A stretch of DNA of 25,832 nucleotides from Treponema sp. (GCA_016297805.1 JAEDFX010000026.1:1-25832), one strand, 5' to 3'. Shown: positions 13,684 to 23,268, numbered from the stretch's first letter. Translations and numbers: made by a program. The notes: generated by a model from the sequence alone, not told the origin.

Positions 13684-16230
13684 ATGGAACAATATAATGT
13701 TACTGGAATGAGCTGTGCCGCCTGTGTTGCCAGAGTTGAGAAGGCTGTGAATTCTGTTGAAGGCGTTACAGGCTGTGCCGTAAGTCTTCTCACAAATTCT
13801 ATGGGCGTAGAAGGAACCGCCAGTTCTCAAGAAATTATAAAAGCCGTTACGGATGCAGGCTATGGAGCAAGTCTAAAAAAATCAGCAGGAAAATCTAATC
13901 AACCAGATTATGAAGATGCCCTGAAAGACACTGAAACTCCTAAATTGAAAAAACGACTCATTGCTTCTGTCATCCTTCTCATACCTTTAATGTATGTTTC
14001 TATGGGACATATGATGTGGAACTGGCCTGTACCTTCTTTTATGAATGGCAATCACATTGCAATGGGACTGTATCAGCTGCTGATTGCGGGATTGATTATG
14101 GTAATCAATCAGAAATTTTTTATAAGCGGATTCAAAGGACTGGTTCACCGTTCACCAAATATGGATACTCTTGTAGCTTTAGGTGCTACCGCATCTTTTT
14201 GCTACAGCGTATATGCTCTTTTTGCCATGAGCGAAGCCGTACTTACAAGTAACCATCAAAAGGTTATGTATTTTATGGATCAGTTCTATTTTGAGTCTGC
14301 TGCCACAATCCTTACTCTTATTACAATTGGGAAAACCTTGGAAGCCTTTTCGAAAGGAAAAACCACAAATGCTCTGAAATCTTTAATGAAATTGTCCCCA
14401 AAAACTGCAGTTATTCTGGAAAACGGAAAAGAAACTGAAGTTGATATTGATACAGTAAAGGTTGGAGATAAATTTGTAGTTCGTCCGGGTGACAGTATAC
14501 CTGTAGATGGACTTATTATAGAAGGTGAAAGCGCCGTAAACGAGTCAGCACTAACAGGAGAAAGTATTCCGGTAGAAAAAAAATCAGGAGACAAGGTTTC
14601 TGCAGCAACAATCAATACTTCAGGTTATATGATTTGTGAAGCAACCCGTGTCGGTGAAGATACTACTCTTGCAGGTATTATCCAGATGGTCAGCGATGCA
14701 GCCAGTACAAAAGCACCAATTGCAAAAATTGCAGATAAAGTTTCGGGAGTTTTTGTCCCTACCATAATTTCAATTTCTGTCATTACATTTCTTGCATGGC
14801 TTATTGCAGGAGAAGATTTAGGATTTGTAATCAGCCGTGCAGTTTCTGTACTTGTAATCAGCTGTCCTTGTGCTCTTGGACTGGCCACTCCAGTTGCAAT
14901 AATGGTTGGAAACGGAGTAGGAGCAAAATCTGGAATATTGTTTAAAACCGCATCATCTTTGGAGCAGGTTGGAAAAACCCAGATTGTTGCACTAGATAAA
15001 ACTGGTACCATTACTACTGGAATTATGCAGGTTACAGACGTGATTCCTGTTACCAGTGAAAACGAAGAGAATCTGCTTGAAGTAGCAGCATCTCTTGAAG
15101 CAAAAAGTGAACACCCAATTTCAAAAGCAATCACCAGATATGCCTCAGAAAAATCAGTCAGACTTAAAGAAACCACAAATTTCGAAGTAGTTTCGGGCAA
15201 TGGATTATCCGCTACCTATGAAAACAAAAAGATTTTCGGAGGAAACGGAGCCTATATTTCAGAATGTACCGGAAAGATTCCTTCTGAAGTAAACGCCAAG
15301 CTTTCTGAACTGTCTGCTGAAGGAAAAACTCCGGTTTTATTTGCTCAGGAAAACTCTATTTTAGGAATTATTGCAGTTGCAGATAAAATTAAAGAAGATT
15401 CTGCAGAAGCAATCTCTCAGCTTAAAAACATGGGTATTCATGTGGTTATGCTTACAGGAGATAATCAGATTACCGCAAAAGCTATTGCTGATAAAGCAGG
15501 AGTACAGGAAGTTATAGCCGGAGTAAAACCAGACGAAAAAGAAGCTGTAATTCGAAAACTGATGGAAAGTGGTAAAGTTACAATGGTGGGAGACGGTATT
15601 AATGATGCCCCAGCCCTTACCCGTGCAGATACAGGAATTGCAATCGGTGCAGGAACAGACATTGCCATTGATGCAGCAGATGTTGTTTTAATGAAAAACA
15701 CTGTACTGGATGTTGCGGCAGCAATTAGAGTTAGTCGTGCCACAATCAAAAACATTCATGAAAATCTGTTTTGGGCCTTCATTTACAATACAATCGGCAT
15801 TCCTTTAGCAGCTGGATGCTTTATAAAAGCTTTTGGATGGACACTGAATCCAATGTTCGGTGCTGCAGCAATGGGGCTTTCCAGTTTCTGTGTAGTTTCA
15901 AATGCATTGCGATTAAATTTTGTAAAAATTTATAATTCCCACAAAGATAAATCAGTCAAGTATCCCGTAAAAGAAAATCTTTTTAAGGATGAAAATATAA
16001 ATTCAGCAAAGGAGAATATTCAAATGAAAATTACAGTAAAAGGTATGATGTGTGCTCATTGTGAAGCTCACGTTAAGAAGGCACTTGAAGCAATCGAGGG
16101 AATAGAAAGCGCAGTTGCTTCTCACGAAGAAAATCTTGTAACAATCACTACATCAAAACCTGTAGATGAAGCACTTATTAAAGCTGCTGTTGTTGACGCA
16201 GGTTATGAATACGAAGGTATTATTGCGTAA
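13684..16230 (+). CDS. copA: Cu(I)-exporting P-type ATPase CopA with C-terminal CopZ-like domain
   Basis: An 848-residue P1B ATPase exporting Cu(I). It has an N-terminal HMA domain with GMSCAAC (C11, C14), eight expected membrane helices, the membrane copper motif CPC (394-396), the phosphorylated Asp in DKTGT (D438), the SEHP motif, and GDGINDAPA. After the last helices and a Lys-rich linker it continues into a second HMA domain (781-848) with GMMCAHC (C790, C793). A C-terminal chaperone-like domain is unusual for CopA; it starts at an in-frame ATG with its own ribosome site (16008-16026). The gene is therefore either a copA-copZ fusion or a two-product gene. It is controlled by the csoR promoter. 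Confidence 0.96.
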   Translation: MEQYNVTGMSCAACVARVEKAVNSVEGVTGCAVSLLTNSMGVEGTASSQEIIKAVTDAGYGASLKKSAGKSNQPDYEDALKDTETPKLKKRLIASVILLIPLMYVSMGHMMWNWPVPSFMNGNHIAMGLYQLLIAGLIMVINQKFFISGFKGLVHRSPNMDTLVALGATASFCYSVYALFAMSEAVLTSNHQKVMYFMDQFYFESAATILTLITIGKTLEAFSKGKTTNALKSLMKLSPKTAVILENGKETEVDIDTVKVGDKFVVRPGDSIPVDGLIIEGESAVNESALTGESIPVEKKSGDKVSAATINTSGYMICEATRVGEDTTLAGIIQMVSDAASTKAPIAKIADKVSGVFVPTIISISVITFLAWLIAGEDLGFVISRAVSVLVISCPCALGLATPVAIMVGNGVGAKSGILFKTASSLEQVGKTQIVALDKTGTITTGIMQVTDVIPVTSENEENLLEVAASLEAKSEHPISKAITRYASEKSVRLKETTNFEVVSGNGLSATYENKKIFGGNGAYISECTGKIPSEVNAKLSELSAEGKTPVLFAQENSILGIIAVADKIKEDSAEAISQLKNMGIHVVMLTGDNQITAKAIADKAGVQEVIAGVKPDEKEAVIRKLMESGKVTMVGDGINDAPALTRADTGIAIGAGTDIAIDAADVVLMKNTVLDVAAAIRVSRATIKNIHENLFWAFIYNTIGIPLAAGCFIKAFGWTLNPMFGAAAMGLSSFCVVSNALRLNFVKIYNSHKDKSVKYPVKENLFKDENINSAKENIQMKITVKGMMCAHCEAHVKKALEAIEGIESAVASHEENLVTITTSKPVDEALIKAAVVDAGYEYEGIIA
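16024..16230 (+). CDS. copZ: Internal start giving a free CopZ-like copper chaperone
   Basis: Within the copA frame, AAAGGAG (16008-16014) lies 9 nt before an ATG at 16024. Initiation there would yield a 68-residue HMA protein with GMMCAHC and the usual beta-alpha-beta-beta-alpha-beta pattern, the size of CopZ. The preceding linker (about residues 755-780) is hydrophilic and low in similarity to ATPases, as expected of a former intergenic region. Whether both products are made cannot be told from sequence. Confidence 0.55.
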   Translation: MKITVKGMMCAHCEAHVKKALEAIEGIESAVASHEENLVTITTSKPVDEALIKAAVVDAGYEYEGIIA

Positions 16231-16236
16231 AACAAA

Positions 16237-16288
16237 AAAAGGAATAATCGTCTTACAAGTTGTAGTTGTTGTTGCGATTATTCCTTTT
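16237..16288. terminator. Bidirectional terminator between copA and the GH13 gene
   Basis: AAAAGGAATAATCG (16237-16250) pairs perfectly with CGATTATTCCTTTT (16275-16288) around a 24-nt loop. Runs of A before and T after allow it to serve both converging genes. The right arm touches the stop codon of the GH13 gene. Confidence 0.8.
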
Positions 16289-17663
16289 AGTCAATTCTCT
16301 TTAAAAATCTAACATCACACTCCCCAATTTCAAAATTCTTTAATTCTTCTGCTGAATAGATTCTATGGGAAAACATATCTTCATATTTTGAAAAATCAGA
16401 ATTAAGTTGAATTTTTGAAGCTTCAAAGTCACTGTTGCATACTACAAGTACTTTTTCGTTTTTGTAATTTCTGCTGAATACAAACTGGTTGTTAGAAACA
16501 ATTTCTTCTGAATAATTACCCAATTTCAACGCATTAGAATTTTTTCTGAGTTCTGCAAAACTTCTGATTGCCTGAGGTAAGAATGAAAAATCTTCATCAG
16601 GTTTTGCAAAGTCTGGAACTTGTGCAAAAGGTGGAAGACTTGGACGAAGTTCAAAATCATCCCACTGCCCTCTTTTTCCTTTTAAGGCGAATTCACTTCC
16701 GTAGTAAATCGAAGGAATGCCTGGAATTGCAAAAAGTAATGCATAAATCATATAAAGATGTTTTCGTGGATTTTTTATAACAGAAGCAACTCTATTTACA
16801 TCGTGATTATCAAGAAAATTGTAAAGAGGAGCATATTTATATAAACCGTCTTTTCCAAATTCACGATTCAGATTAAAAGAAAGCTCGTAAAAATTGAAAT
16901 TATCTACAGAAGAAAAAAGTGCTGAATAAATCTGATAATTCGTTACAGAATCGATTTTTTTGGAATTGCACCAATTGTTGTAATCGCCATGAACAACTTC
17001 GCCCATAAGCCAGAAATCATTTTTTAACAAACGGCAAAAAGAACCAAGCTTTTCAAGAAATTTTCCATCAATAACGTCAGCTGCGTCAAGGCGTAGCCCG
17101 TCAATTTTAAACTCTTCAATCCAGAACTTTACCGCTCCAAAAATGTGATTCTGAACATTCTCATTCAAAAGATTCAGTTTAACCAAATCCTTGCAACCAG
17201 CCCACCCGTCATAATCGAAACAGTCACCATAATTGCTCTGACGGTCAAAGTTTAGATTCAAATACCAGTCTTTGTATTGAGAATTTCTTCCATTCTTCTG
17301 AATCTCTTTAAATGCAAAAAATTCCCGTCCTGTGTGATTAAAAACACCATCAAGAACAATAGAAAATCCTTTTTCATGTGCAATTTTACAAAAATCCTTG
17401 AACTTCTGATTATTTCCAAGCCGCCTGTCAATGTAATAATAATCCAAAGTGTCATAACCATGCCTACTCGATTCAAAAATCGGTCCAAAATAAATTGCAT
17501 TACACCCAAGATTCTTGATTCTGTCTAAATCTGATGCAAAAACTTCAAAAAAATTCCCAGCTGCTTGATGAAAATCATTTTCTTTAGGACAATTTCCAAG
17601 CCCTAACGGATAAACGTGATAAAAAATTTTATCAGCAAAAATATTTTTTTCAAAAAATTCCAT
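16287..17663 (-). CDS. Cytoplasmic alpha-amylase family (GH13) glycosidase
   Basis: A 458-residue GH13 enzyme (467 from the alternative ATG at 17690). The four family regions are present, numbered from 17663: DGVFNH (105-110), GLRLDAADV with nucleophile D193, the acid/base in GEVVHG (E222), and LDNHD with D288. The opening FYHVYPLGLGNCP and the absence of a signal peptide suggest a cytoplasmic maltodextrin-acting enzyme related to neopullulanase or cyclomaltodextrinase, without their N-terminal extra domain. Exact specificity cannot be read. The ATG at 17663 has GAGGA 4 nt upstream and sits 10 nt after the tetR stop, so the two are likely one operon; starting at 17690 would overlap tetR. Confidence 0.88.
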   Translation of the reverse strand: MEFFEKNIFADKIFYHVYPLGLGNCPKENDFHQAAGNFFEVFASDLDRIKNLGCNAIYFGPIFESSRHGYDTLDYYYIDRRLGNNQKFKDFCKIAHEKGFSIVLDGVFNHTGREFFAFKEIQKNGRNSQYKDWYLNLNFDRQSNYGDCFDYDGWAGCKDLVKLNLLNENVQNHIFGAVKFWIEEFKIDGLRLDAADVIDGKFLEKLGSFCRLLKNDFWLMGEVVHGDYNNWCNSKKIDSVTNYQIYSALFSSVDNFNFYELSFNLNREFGKDGLYKYAPLYNFLDNHDVNRVASVIKNPRKHLYMIYALLFAIPGIPSIYYGSEFALKGKRGQWDDFELRPSLPPFAQVPDFAKPDEDFSFLPQAIRSFAELRKNSNALKLGNYSEEIVSNNQFVFSRNYKNEKVLVVCNSDFEASKIQLNSDFSKYEDMFSHRIYSAEELKNFEIGECDVRFLKRID

Positions 17664-17673
17664 TCTGTCCTCG

Positions 17674-18240
17674 CTAATTTGCCATTCCATAAACCTGACT
17701 GTGAATTATCTGGTAAACAATTTCCTCGGAATATTTTAAACTACCCTTTGATACAAGAATCGCAGTGGAAACCACATTGTTATGAAAAAGTTTTGAATAA
17801 AGAATATCTTTTCCACGCATATTTCCAAACTCGTTGCAGGAAGCAAAGAAGAAATCATCAAAGCATTTCTGAATTTTTGAAATCATTTGGGAATAAATAT
17901 TTCTCTGCTCACTGTTTTCGGGACTGTTCAAAAGCGTACAATGTAAATCGAAAAAAGCCGTGTTTTTCACAGCAAAATTGATTTCCGCCTTCAAAACATC
18001 AGTAAGTCCCTTTATAAAATCATGATTATATGTAAGTGCTGATTGTATTCTTGAAAACAGTTCCTCTCCTATCGTGTTTGCTATGTATTCAAGAACTCCA
18101 GCCTTACTTTTAAAATAATAATAAAGCGTTGGTTTTGTAATTCCAGATACATCACAAAGTTCCTGAACGCCAACAGCTTCATAACCTTTCTGAGAAAATA
18201 GTCTTATTGCATTTTCTATAATCAATTCTTTCTTTTCCAT
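17674..18240 (-). CDS. TetR-family transcriptional regulator
   Basis: A 188-residue repressor. The N-terminal helix-turn-helix reads FSQKGYEAVGVQELCDVSG then ITKPTLYYYFKSKAGVLEYI, canonical TetR. The ligand-binding C-terminal half is not assignable. Two near-identical palindromes directly upstream (18245-18279) indicate autoregulation. The downstream GH13 gene follows after 10 nt (or overlaps), so it is the obvious co-regulated gene. Confidence 0.92.
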   Translation of the reverse strand: MEKKELIIENAIRLFSQKGYEAVGVQELCDVSGITKPTLYYYFKSKAGVLEYIANTIGEELFSRIQSALTYNHDFIKGLTDVLKAEINFAVKNTAFFDLHCTLLNSPENSEQRNIYSQMISKIQKCFDDFFFASCNEFGNMRGKDILYSKLFHNNVVSTAILVSKGSLKYSEEIVYQIIHSQVYGMAN

Positions 18241-18244
18241 AGCC

Positions 18245-18289
18245 TATACCGATTGGTATATAATATACCGAATGGTATAAAAAAATCAA
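18245..18289 (-). promoter_or_regulatory. tetR promoter and twin operators
   Basis: TATACCGATTGGTATA (18245-18260) and TATACCGAATGGTATA (18264-18279) are palindromes 19 bp apart, a usual TetR-family arrangement. On the minus strand a -35-like TTGATT (18289-18284) and a -10 TATATT (18267-18262) are 16 bp apart, with the second operator overlying the spacer and -10. Confidence 0.75.
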
Positions 18290-18381
18290 GCAATGGTTTA
18301 TTACAATATGTAAAAGGTTAAAATATACAAATTTAGTTTTCATGTTATAATAAACAAGGTAATCTTAAATTGAGAGAGTGT

Positions 18382-20397
18382 ATGGTTATCCCATTTTATT
18401 CATTATTTGCTGTTTTAAGCGTTATCATCCTTTTTCTGTATTATGTAAATACAATAAAGCTTAAGAAAGCAGACAAAAAACCAATTACCTCATTCAGAAT
18501 ATTTATCATCTGGAACATAATCTTTGCAATTCAAGATGGAATATGGGGACTGTGTGATAACGGCACCATTAAAAGTCATTTTGCTTTTTTTATTTCCTCA
18601 ACTTTGTTTCATATTTCAACAGTTATTTCTACAAATATGTGGATTTATTATGTCCTCAGTGTTATTGACGATGTAATTAAACACAAGAAATTACTAAAAT
18701 GGATGGGATATTTTCTTATAATCATTCAGACTGTTCTTCTAATCACAAATTTCTTTAGTCCAACAATCTTTTATATTTCTGAAGAAGGAAAATACGTTAC
18801 TTCATTTCTCCGACCTCTGGCTTTTTACAATCAGTATTTTATTTATGTTGTTATTGCTCTATCCACTATATTTAAATTGATTAAAGGTAATCAAAACAAA
18901 AAGCTGCACTATCAGATTCTGCTGATTTTTACTGCCACACCTGTTTTATTTGGGGCATTACAGATGAAATATCCTGATGCACCATTCTATACAATCGGAT
19001 ATTTAATCAGCTGTACAATCATTTACAGTTTTGTAGTTTCCGGAGAGCAGATTCTATTTTTGAAACAATATATTTCTGAACAAGAGAAACAATATAAGAG
19101 CTATTACAATCAGAGTCAAAAAGAAATCACCGAAAATATTGAGATTTTATACTCTATGGCAGATGTATATTACAGCATGCATCTTATTGATTTAGAAAAG
19201 AACACCATCGTGCAATATAGTGCAAAAAATGAAGTCAAAGAAATTATAAACAACTTCTCAAACGCCTCTGAAATGATGAAACGGGTTATAACAGAAACTA
19301 TTTCAGACAGCTGTAAAGATGCAATTTTGGAATTTACCGACCTTACAACTCTACCAGAACGCATGAAAAATATTACAATCTTGGATGCAGAATTTATAGG
19401 GACTAGAATCGGTTGGTTTGTTGCCCAGTTTATAACCATTGATAAGGACGAGGAAAACAGGCCTAAAAGAGTTATTTTTACAACTCGCAGCATTGATGAA
19501 GAAAAAAAGAAAGAACAGCACTTAATCTATGCATCTAATACAGATGAAATGACTGGCCTTTATAACAGAAGAGCTTATGAAAATGCCATCGCAGAATTTA
19601 ATAATACTGGTTTTGATGAAAATTTAGTCTATATCTCAATAGATTTGAACGAACTTAAAATAGTAAATGATACATTAGGTCATGAAGCTGGTGATGAAGT
19701 GATTATTGGAGCATGTCAGTGCATGAAGAAATGTCTGGAACCTTATGGACGTTTATACAGAATTGGTGGCGACGAGTTTGCTGCTATTCTATCTGCAAAT
19801 GCACTTCAAGTAGAAATGATAAAATCTGATTTAGAATCTACCGTAGCCGAATGGAAAGGCAAGATTGTAGAAAACCTAACAATAGCCTGTGGTTACGTTT
19901 ACGGCCCTGAAACAATAAATTTAACATTACACGAAATTGCAGTGCTCGCAGACAAACGAATGTACGAAGCAAAATCATTACATTACAGAAAAAGTGGTCT
20001 GGACCGCAGAGGTCAGAAAGATGCTCATATTGCATTATATTCTTTGTATACAAAAATACTAAAAATCAATATCTCTGAGGATTCTTATCAGATTATCAAC
20101 ATAAATGAAGCTGAACTCTCTTCAAACAACACATCTCATGAAAAAATTTCTGAATGGCTAACTACTTTTGGAACCTCAGGAAACGTTCATCCTGATGATC
20201 TGCAGAATTATCTGGAAAAAACAAAATTAGAAAATATCAGCAAATATTTTAAAGAGAATAAAAATTCATTATGCATCTTCTACAGAAGAAAACTCAAAGA
20301 AGAATATAAGCAGTTTATGATGGAAATAATACCGGCCAATGACTATGAAGATAACAATCAAAATTTGTTCTTATATGTAAAGAACATCAATGGCTAA
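18382..20397 (+). CDS. 7TM diguanylate cyclase with flanking PAS-like domains
   Basis: A 671-residue c-di-GMP synthase. About seven membrane helices span residues 5-230. A sensor-like region follows (about 250-390, beginning YSMADVYYSMHLIDLEKNTI), then a GGDEF domain with DEMTGLYNRRAY and an intact GGDEF signature (462-466, in YRIGGDEFAA). No RxxD inhibitory site precedes it. After the GGDEF domain comes a second region (about 550-671, YSLYTKILKINISEDSYQII onward) that resembles the first sensor region, so PAS-like folds may flank the catalytic domain. I prefer the ATG at 18382 over an upstream TTG at 18370. A TATAAT at 18346-18351 fits a promoter. Confidence 0.88.
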   Translation: MVIPFYSLFAVLSVIILFLYYVNTIKLKKADKKPITSFRIFIIWNIIFAIQDGIWGLCDNGTIKSHFAFFISSTLFHISTVISTNMWIYYVLSVIDDVIKHKKLLKWMGYFLIIIQTVLLITNFFSPTIFYISEEGKYVTSFLRPLAFYNQYFIYVVIALSTIFKLIKGNQNKKLHYQILLIFTATPVLFGALQMKYPDAPFYTIGYLISCTIIYSFVVSGEQILFLKQYISEQEKQYKSYYNQSQKEITENIEILYSMADVYYSMHLIDLEKNTIVQYSAKNEVKEIINNFSNASEMMKRVITETISDSCKDAILEFTDLTTLPERMKNITILDAEFIGTRIGWFVAQFITIDKDEENRPKRVIFTTRSIDEEKKKEQHLIYASNTDEMTGLYNRRAYENAIAEFNNTGFDENLVYISIDLNELKIVNDTLGHEAGDEVIIGACQCMKKCLEPYGRLYRIGGDEFAAILSANALQVEMIKSDLESTVAEWKGKIVENLTIACGYVYGPETINLTLHEIAVLADKRMYEAKSLHYRKSGLDRRGQKDAHIALYSLYTKILKINISEDSYQIININEAELSSNNTSHEKISEWLTTFGTSGNVHPDDLQNYLEKTKLENISKYFKENKNSLCIFYRRKLKEEYKQFMMEIIPANDYEDNNQNLFLYVKNING

Positions 20398-20473
20398 TTA
20401 ATTAAAACTATATGAAGTTTTTTTGGAAAAATATCCTGAATCATATAACCCCGCTTATATTGCTTAAGATAAT

Positions 20474-22642
20474 TTACATTTTTTCCAATGGTGCCTTAAA
20501 ACTCATTTTTCTTGGAGTAGCAACATTTTCGAATTTCACTGTATACACATGTTTTGTTTCATCAATTTCAAGAATCTGTCCTACACCTAATATATTATGA
20601 AAAACCTTATCACCAATTGACAGACCTGTAAGCTTAGAAAGCTTTTCCAGTTTTGCTTCCGAGGCCTCAATCTCAACCATGGATTTTTTTATAAGATGTT
20701 CTGGCAGTTCTACTGCATAATTCAAAAGTTTGCTGTCTACATCAAAAATAAATCTGGATGGAAATCTGAATCCAAAGCCCTGAACTGTTCCTTCTGCCTC
20801 TGTTAAGTAAAGTTTGTCCATTGCACGGGTATAAGCCACAAAACCTAAACGACGTTCTTCTTCCATTGCTGCAGGAGAATCAACTTTTTTGCTTGGAAAC
20901 ATATTTTCGTTCATTCCAGCTATAAAAACAACTGGAAATTCCAGCCCTTTTGCAGTGTGAATTGTCATAAGACGAATTGCATCCTTTACAGTACCCAAGT
21001 CAGAATTTGTATACATTGCCGCATGAGCAAGATAATTTTCCAAAGTACATTCTTCTCCACAGGAGGTTTCGTACTCGTAGATTGACTGTTTAAGCTCTGC
21101 CAGATTATCCAACCGTTCCTGTCCACCTTCAGTTCGCAAAGAAAGTTCATATCCAGATTCATTCATAATAGAACTGAAAATTTCCGAAATCTGCATTTTT
21201 GAATAGCTTTGGGCATATTTTTCTATCAGGCCTATAAAATCCTTTGCTTTTGTATTGGCAAAAAGTTCATCTTCCACATTCAGTTTAAGAGCTTCATACA
21301 AGCTGCCACCATTCTTCTCTACATATTCTTTCAGGAACTTGATTCTACGCTCACCCACATTTCTTTTTGGCACATTCACAATCCTTAAAAAAGATAAATC
21401 ATCCTTGTAAGCAATCATTCTTAAATAGGAAAGAGAATCTTTTATTTCCATACGGTCAAAAAAAGGCATGCCACTGAACAGTGTATAATTGATTTTTCGC
21501 TGCTGGAAAATCTCTTCAATTGTGCGGCTGATGTAATGGGCACGATACATTACCACAATATTGCTGGCAGGAACACCAGATTCCAGAAGCTTTTGAATTT
21601 CATCTGCAATATAGCCAGCCTCTTCTTCAGCTGACTTTGCGTGATAGTAAATTGGAATTTCACCTGAACCTCGAACTGCCTCTAAATCTTTTTTTATTCT
21701 CGCCTTATTCTTAGAAACAAGAGAATTAGCCACTGCAATGATTTCTGGTGTAGAACGATAGTTCTTATTCATCATGATTGTCTGAACGTCCGGGAAGTTC
21801 TTATCAAAATCCAGCAAATAACGGACATCTGCACCACGCCAAGTATAAATTGTCTGGTCCGGGTCTCCCACAATGAACAGGTTTTTGTGATAATCACACA
21901 GAACCTTCATCAGTTCATACTGAATAAAATCAATATCCTGAAACTCATCAATCATTATGTATTCCAGTCGTTCCTGCCATTTCTGACGAATATCAGCATT
22001 TTCCTGAAAGATATACAAAACAAACTTTAGCAAATCATTGTAATCAAGCCCAAAACATTTCTTTTCCTGATATAGATAACCATAAAAAATAATATCTTCA
22101 GGTTTTTTGGCATTCAGATATTTCTGATGAATTTCATCCAGCGTCATGCAAATAAGATCTTCATAATACTCAGGATCTTTGAAAAGCTTGCGGATTTCTA
22201 TCATGTCCCGGGCATTAGAAAAAGTCATCTGACGTAAAGTTAGCCCACGCTCTTCATAAATAATCTGGAGCATGGAATCTATATCAGAATTATCAAGTAC
22301 AAGAAAGCTTTTAGGATACTGAACTGCGTTGGAATCTTCCTGCAGAACACTTACACAAAATCCGTGAAAGGTTGAAATGTAGCCGGTATCATTGTCGCCA
22401 GTAAGCTTACGGATACGGTTACGCATTTCATTTGCTGCTTTATTTGTAAAAGTAACACAGAGAATATTAGAAGGGAGAACACCTATTTCGTTTACAAGAT
22501 ATGCAAATCTATGTGTAAGTGCCCGTGTTTTTCCAGAACCTGCACCGGCAATTACCCTTACAAAACCTTCTGTAGTAGTAACTGCCAGTTTTTGTTCTTC
22601 ATTTAGAACTGTCTCTTCTTCATTGTGATATTCACTCAACAT
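20474..22642 (-). CDS. pcrA: UvrD/PcrA-type 3'-5' DNA helicase
   Basis: A 722-residue superfamily 1A helicase for DNA repair and replication restart. Motifs in order are the Q motif LNEEQKLAV, Walker A GAGSGKT, Ia FTNKAANEM, II DEFQDI, III GDPDQTIYTWRGAD, IV NYRSTPEI, V TIHTAKGLEFPVVF and VI VAYTRA. The C-terminal 50 residues form the Tudor-like tail of PcrA/UvrD (GDKVFHNILGVGQILEI). The second position of motif II is E-F rather than the common E-Y or E-A, which is tolerated. The start at 22642 has no Shine-Dalgarno and lies 10 nt after a TATAAT. Confidence 0.94.
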   Translation of the reverse strand: MLSEYHNEEETVLNEEQKLAVTTTEGFVRVIAGAGSGKTRALTHRFAYLVNEIGVLPSNILCVTFTNKAANEMRNRIRKLTGDNDTGYISTFHGFCVSVLQEDSNAVQYPKSFLVLDNSDIDSMLQIIYEERGLTLRQMTFSNARDMIEIRKLFKDPEYYEDLICMTLDEIHQKYLNAKKPEDIIFYGYLYQEKKCFGLDYNDLLKFVLYIFQENADIRQKWQERLEYIMIDEFQDIDFIQYELMKVLCDYHKNLFIVGDPDQTIYTWRGADVRYLLDFDKNFPDVQTIMMNKNYRSTPEIIAVANSLVSKNKARIKKDLEAVRGSGEIPIYYHAKSAEEEAGYIADEIQKLLESGVPASNIVVMYRAHYISRTIEEIFQQRKINYTLFSGMPFFDRMEIKDSLSYLRMIAYKDDLSFLRIVNVPKRNVGERRIKFLKEYVEKNGGSLYEALKLNVEDELFANTKAKDFIGLIEKYAQSYSKMQISEIFSSIMNESGYELSLRTEGGQERLDNLAELKQSIYEYETSCGEECTLENYLAHAAMYTNSDLGTVKDAIRLMTIHTAKGLEFPVVFIAGMNENMFPSKKVDSPAAMEEERRLGFVAYTRAMDKLYLTEAEGTVQGFGFRFPSRFIFDVDSKLLNYAVELPEHLIKKSMVEIEASEAKLEKLSKLTGLSIGDKVFHNILGVGQILEIDETKHVYTVKFENVATPRKMSFKAPLEKM

Positions 22643-22652
22643 ATTAATAGTG

Positions 22653-22681
22653 ATTATATAATATCACAATGCTTTAGGCAA
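22653..22681 (-). promoter_or_regulatory. Helicase gene promoter, near-leaderless
   Basis: On the minus strand TTGCCT (22681-22676) and TATAAT (22658-22653) are 17 bp apart. The ATG at 22642 follows the -10 by 10 nt. A GTGAT/ATCAC inverted pair flanks the -10. Confidence 0.6.
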
Positions 22682-22692
22682 TTTCCTTTATT

Positions 22693-23268
22693 CTAGAATT
22701 TAAATACAATTCCTACTGCAGCTCCCACAACGAACCACAAGAAAGGATGAATCTTCTTCAATTTTTTTATCTGCAGCAAGGCAAGAATTATCAGGGCAAA
22801 AATTCCACTCTGCCAGATTGGCTGAATATCACCGCCAAGCAAATCAAAAGCAGTAAACAATGTAACTCGCCATATTCCAAGAACAGCTACCGCAATAATT
22901 GCTGCAACCGCAGGACGAATTCCGGAGAATGCAGCCTGAACAAATCTATTTGAATTGAAGCGTGTAAAGAAAGCTGCAATAATACAGATGATGATTACAC
23001 TAGGAGTAACAAGCCCAAGTGTCGAAATAATACCACCTAAAGGACCCAAAACCTGATATCCAACATAAGTAGACATATTTATTCCCAAAGGACCTGGTGT
23101 AGATTCACTAACGGCAATCATATTTGTAAGCTCTTCCATTGTGAACCAGCCGAACTTATCAGAAAGCTCCATAAGATATGGTAAAGTAGCAGGACCACCA
23201 CCTACGGCAAAAAGTCCAACCTTAAAAAATTCCCAGAAAACCCTCAATGCAAGAGAAAAATTATTCAT
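22693..23268 (-). CDS. chrA: Chromate transporter, half-size subunit (second of pair)
   Basis: A 191-residue ChrA-domain (PF02417) membrane protein with about six helices. Signature features are FFKVGLFAVGGGPATLPYL near the N-terminus and the SESTPGPLGINMSTYVGY stretch. Short-chain CHR proteins are usually encoded in pairs and act together; whether the substrate is chromate or another anion is unknown in anaerobes. It overlaps the upstream partner by 8 bp, indicating coupled translation. Confidence 0.92.
   Translation of the reverse strand: MNNFSLALRVFWEFFKVGLFAVGGGPATLPYLMELSDKFGWFTMEELTNMIAVSESTPGPLGINMSTYVGYQVLGPLGGIISTLGLVTPSVIIICIIAAFFTRFNSNRFVQAAFSGIRPAVAAIIAVAVLGIWRVTLFTAFDLLGGDIQPIWQSGIFALIILALLQIKKLKKIHPFLWFVVGAAVGIVFKF

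Noticed and set aside
14625..15200. 191-codon minus-strand frame inside copA
   Set aside because: A shadow of the ATPase; no ribosome site and no family match, while the plus-strand frame has all CopA motifs.
20398..20600. Short plus-strand frame after the diguanylate cyclase
   Set aside because: Mostly antisense to the helicase 3' end, with no recognisable product.
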